The notes under the pieces: generated by a model
The model's database searches: none
Seen by the model: the letters and a program-made list of their open reading frames with translations, nothing else
What the model was told of the DNA's origin: nothing
In this document: one piece after another, positions 61,746 to 64,000 of the stretch
Position numbering within the stretch: position 1 is the first letter of the stretch
How the letters are laid out: the number at the start of each line of letters is the position of its first letter
Source of the DNA: a bacterium 1XD21-13
GTDB taxonomy: Bacteria; Bacillota; Clostridia; Lachnospirales; Lachnospiraceae
Reading direction: 5' to 3'
NCBI GenBank assembly: GCA_009917555.1
Contig: QZDX01000002.1
Location: 1-64,000 of the forward strand
Length of the DNA: 64,000 nt
Translations under genes and position numbers: made by a program

Positions 61746-63113
61746 TTATTTATTTTTTGCCTTTTTCCTCTCAAAGAAGGTATCAATCTCCTTCTTAATC
61801 TCCGCCGGCTTGGAACTCTTGATCAAATATCCGGCCGGCTTTAGGGGCATGACCTTGATCATGCTCTCCGGATCTCTCCTGCCTGTCAGGAAGATTACCG
61901 GGATATCCTCAAATGCCTTCTCCGAGCGAAGCATCTCCAGGGTCTGTCTTCCATCGCAAACCGGCATTTCATAGTCAAGGAGAATCAAATCCGGCTGATT
62001 CAAGGTAATGGTCCGAATTGCCGCCACACCGGATTCGGCTGTTGCAACCTCATAATCCTCTCCCAGAAGCTGCTTTATACTCTCCCGAATGGTCAGGGAA
62101 TCATCCACCACAAGAATCTTTGACTTTTGATTTGCCGCCTCCTGCTCTTCCCGTCTCATTAAATATTCTTCCACCTCGGTTAAAGCATTGTCCTTCTCAA
62201 TCGGCGTTCCCACCCCATTTTCAAGAAGATGAGGGGCAATAACACAGTAGGAAAAATATCCGGCGCCGGTATTGAACAAAAGGCTGGCCTGCAGCTTCTC
62301 GTTCTCAATGATCTTTCGGAACTCCTCATAGGACAGAAGATTTTCCTCCTTGAGCTTATAGCCCTCCGCTGTGGGGAAATGCTCCAGAATACGGCTCACA
62401 AACTGCTGAGCCGTGTACCGGGTCGCGTGTACCAGTTTGCTCTCCAGCTTGCCCGTCTGAATACCCAGAGCCTTTCCAACGGTATTAATGAGGAGCTGCT
62501 CCTCAAATACCAGAATAATCTCCTGCTTCTGATCCTCCTGCCCTGCTCCGTAAACCATGCGGTAATAAACGCCTCTTCCAAACTTTTCTCCGTTGTAGGC
62601 GTCGCTGATCATCTGGGACTCCAAATGGAACATGTCAAATACAAGCTGAACAATAACCTTCTTCATGGCCGCAAGCTCCTCGCCCGGCAGAAGGTTCTCC
62701 CATTTACGAATCTTCTTTCCTGTGATGGCCATGTCCTCTGTCAAAGTGTGGCCGATCAGCCACCCGGCGCAAACTCCAAGAAAATGATCTATCGTATCCT
62801 CAGTGTACCTGGACTGTTCCAGTTCCTGTTCCAGAGCCGGAAGCGTATTTTCTCGGAATCCTTTATGTATCCGTTTGTGCTGCTCCAGCCCCTCATACCC
62901 GATGGATGCCATATATGCTTCTTCATCCGCAAAATGCTTCATCGCATGCCCTTTAAAAAACTTGATCCCCTCCTGACATGCCCACTGACCGTTTTTTTCC
63001 TCTTCCTTCATTCTGAAAAGCTTGTTGATAATCTTAAAAAGTCGCTGGTGTTCTTTATCGATAACGTCCACACCGATATTGAACTCCTCCTGCCATTCAA
63101 ACTGGGTGTCCAT
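61746..63113 (-). CDS. Bacteriohemerythrin-CheX-like-receiver fusion
   Basis: A 455-residue three-domain protein. Residues 1-130: hemerythrin with all di-iron ligands (IDKEHQRL; FKGHAMKHFADEE; LEQHKRIHKGF; IGHTLTEDM). Residues 150-300: a domain resembling the CheX/CheC phosphatase fold (YYRMVYGAGQEDQKQEIIL, VGKALGI, FVSRILEHF). Residues 335-455: a receiver with KILVVDDS and phospho-acceptor Asp in LILLDYEMPVCDG. It may link oxygen or nitric oxide sensing with chemotaxis-type phosphotransfer; no kinase is adjacent. The start MDTQFEWQ has AGGAGG upstream. Confidence 0.83.
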   Translation of the reverse strand: MDTQFEWQEEFNIGVDVIDKEHQRLFKIINKLFRMKEEEKNGQWACQEGIKFFKGHAMKHFADEEAYMASIGYEGLEQHKRIHKGFRENTLPALEQELEQSRYTEDTIDHFLGVCAGWLIGHTLTEDMAITGKKIRKWENLLPGEELAAMKKVIVQLVFDMFHLESQMISDAYNGEKFGRGVYYRMVYGAGQEDQKQEIILVFEEQLLINTVGKALGIQTGKLESKLVHATRYTAQQFVSRILEHFPTAEGYKLKEENLLSYEEFRKIIENEKLQASLLFNTGAGYFSYCVIAPHLLENGVGTPIEKDNALTEVEEYLMRREEQEAANQKSKILVVDDSLTIRESIKQLLGEDYEVATAESGVAAIRTITLNQPDLILLDYEMPVCDGRQTLEMLRSEKAFEDIPVIFLTGRRDPESMIKVMPLKPAGYLIKSSKPAEIKKEIDTFFERKKAKNK

Positions 63114-63210
63114 GAAAAAAATCCTCCTTTTCCATATTTTCATATTTTCATATTTTCATATATATTTTTAAACAAAAAATGCTCCCTTCCATGGGGTTGT
63201 CACTAAATTT

Positions 63211-63240
63211 ATTATACAACATCCTGTGTTTGTAATGCAA
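63211..63240 (-). promoter_or_regulatory. Candidate promoter of hemerythrin gene
   Basis: Minus strand TATAAT (63211-63216) with a weak TTGCAT -35 (63235-63240) at 18 bases, about 100 bases upstream of the start. Confidence 0.4.
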
Positions 63241-63271
63241 TCCTTATTATCAAAACTTTACCATGAGGATT

Positions 63272-63793
63272 TTATTTTAGTATAATATCCAGCAGCTCTT
63301 CATCCTCATCCCAAGAAGGATAGTACCTTGCGGATAAACGGCTCATTCCCTTCTTCACCTCAGCATAATATTCCAGCTTCATCTGTGCTTTTCCCGGAAG
63401 AACCGGATCAACTGTGCTGTAAAATACTTCGGGCGAGGCCTCTGCAGCGTTATAATTTTCAGGGGCTATTACCCGCCTTACATCCTCGTAGTGCTCCCCA
63501 TCTATGGAAATCAGATAGTCAAGCCCGCTGAAGAACACCCTGCTGCTCACATTTTCCACCTGGAATTCCAGCTTATAAAATTCATATCCTTCCTCTGCCT
63601 GCTTCTTATCCCCATTTAACTCTATCTGCTCTCCCAAAGCCTCACTGCCCAGGTATTCCACTTGGAGATAATAGCTCAGATGATAGACTGCATCCTCTCC
63701 AGCATCTTTTATGATGAGACAGGATCCCAGAAAATAAAAGGCCGAGATGCCCAGCAGAATCACGCCTATCACAATTTTAATTACCCTGCTCAT
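63272..63793 (-). CDS. Hypothetical membrane-anchored protein
   Basis: A 173-residue protein with one N-terminal membrane helix (IVIGVILLGISAFYFLGSCL) and a beta-rich extracytoplasmic domain (FYKLEFQVENVSSRVFFSGL, VDPVLPGKAQMKLEYYAEV) like DUF4352-type or immunoglobulin-like lipoproteins. Function unknown. The start MSRVIKIV has GGAGG ten bases before and lies within the end of the upstream gene (17-base overlap), so both form one transcript. Confidence 0.68.
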   Translation of the reverse strand: MSRVIKIVIGVILLGISAFYFLGSCLIIKDAGEDAVYHLSYYLQVEYLGSEALGEQIELNGDKKQAEEGYEFYKLEFQVENVSSRVFFSGLDYLISIDGEHYEDVRRVIAPENYNAAEASPEVFYSTVDPVLPGKAQMKLEYYAEVKKGMSRLSARYYPSWDEDEELLDIILK

Positions 63794-64000
63794 GGTCCTG
63801 TCCTCCCTCATAAGCCTCTTCCAGATGAAGCTCTATGGTATGAATGGCCTCGATAAAAATAAGGTCCTGGCCTGTCCGCTCCTCCAGGCAGAGCGTAAAA
63901 TCCTGCTGTTCCTCGCCTACCCAGAACAGAATACACCCTTCTGTCTCCTGTTCCATACACAGGGAGCTGGATTCAAACAGCGGGATATCATAGAATGTCC
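63777..64000 (-). CDS. Hypothetical protein, cut by window edge
   Basis: The last 73 codons of a gene whose start lies beyond the window. The frame reads FYDIPLFESSSLCMEQETEG, later FWVGEEQQDFTLCLEERTGQ and EAIHTIELHLEEAYEGGQD, then stop. An acidic soluble C-terminus with no family I recognise. It overlaps the next gene by 17 bases. Confidence 0.55.
   Translation of the reverse strand, partial: TFYDIPLFESSSLCMEQETEGCILFWVGEEQQDFTLCLEERTGQDLIFIEAIHTIELHLEEAYEGGQDHEQGN

Noticed and set aside
62229-63206. A 325-codon frame antisense to the hemerythrin-receiver gene
   Set aside because: Leu-rich shadow of a well-supported gene; it also covers that gene's own ribosome site and start.

Overview
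The window looks like a chromosomal segment of a gut-type Lachnospiraceae (Clostridia, Bacillota). Reasons: a complete clostridial-order rnfCDGEAB operon, a Cys/Gly-rich 'chorion-like' small protein, an HPr-D-lactate dehydrogenase fusion, scpAB, an FusA2-type EF-G paralogue, GlpA/GlpB-like/DUF1667 flavoenzymes, and strong AGGAGG ribosome sites with sigma-A promoters (TTGACA/TATAAT). No tRNA, rRNA gene or CRISPR array is visible; the first bases resemble an rRNA spacer. All family calls come from reading the sequence, not from database searches.

Layout. 1-2.8 kb: orphan CDI-type immunity gene, UMF1-type MFS transporter and zinc-dependent phospholipase C-like protein. 3.1-5.1 kb (+ strand): ferritin-like di-iron protein, Cys/Gly-rich protein and a Met-rich hypothetical protein, with an overlapping antisense small gene. 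5.2-9.8 kb: HPr-LDH fusion, AAA_14/DUF4143 ATPase, a MITE-like palindrome and a CLC-family antiporter. 9.9-18.8 kb: leuS-rnfCDGEAB-Gx transporter-NusG_II, probably one transcript from a near-consensus promoter; two related 93-bp hairpins sit between rnf genes.

18.9-38.1 kb is accessory DNA: a truncated ABC transporter; a decayed integrative element (serine recombinase with an in-frame stop, TnpW-like, RepA_N, Cys-rich VLP, no relaxase); an 11-gene operon with three cell-surface flavodoxin-like proteins, three surface esterases, a soluble flavodoxin, Fe-ADH, aldo/keto reductase, CMD-cupin enzyme, a DUF4405 membrane protein and an atypical winged-helix regulator, preceded by a LysR gene; then a broken LytTR/GHKL kinase/permease locus that may be the other half of the truncated ABC transporter.

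38.2-48.6 kb: membrane protein, GlpA/GlpB-like/DUF1667 operon, lipoprotein, EF-G paralogue, class A penicillin-binding protein. 48.6-52.9 kb is a gene graveyard: an adenylation-carrier-reductase gene and its acyl carrier protein (both broken), an XRE regulator fragment and a broken ATPase/partner pair. 52.9-63.1 kb: a polyol/sugar-phosphate operon (SorE, class II aldolase, PHP protein, SDR), a second operon joining hxlB, hxlA and a SorD-like SDR to scpB, scpA and a metallophosphoesterase, then a hemerythrin-CheX-like-receiver fusion. Two hypothetical genes close the window, the last cut by its edge.

Best candidates for something new: the surface-flavodoxin operon (23.9-33.7 kb), the co-varying hairpins inside the Rnf operon, the HPr-dehydrogenase fusion, and the hemerythrin-CheX-receiver fusion.
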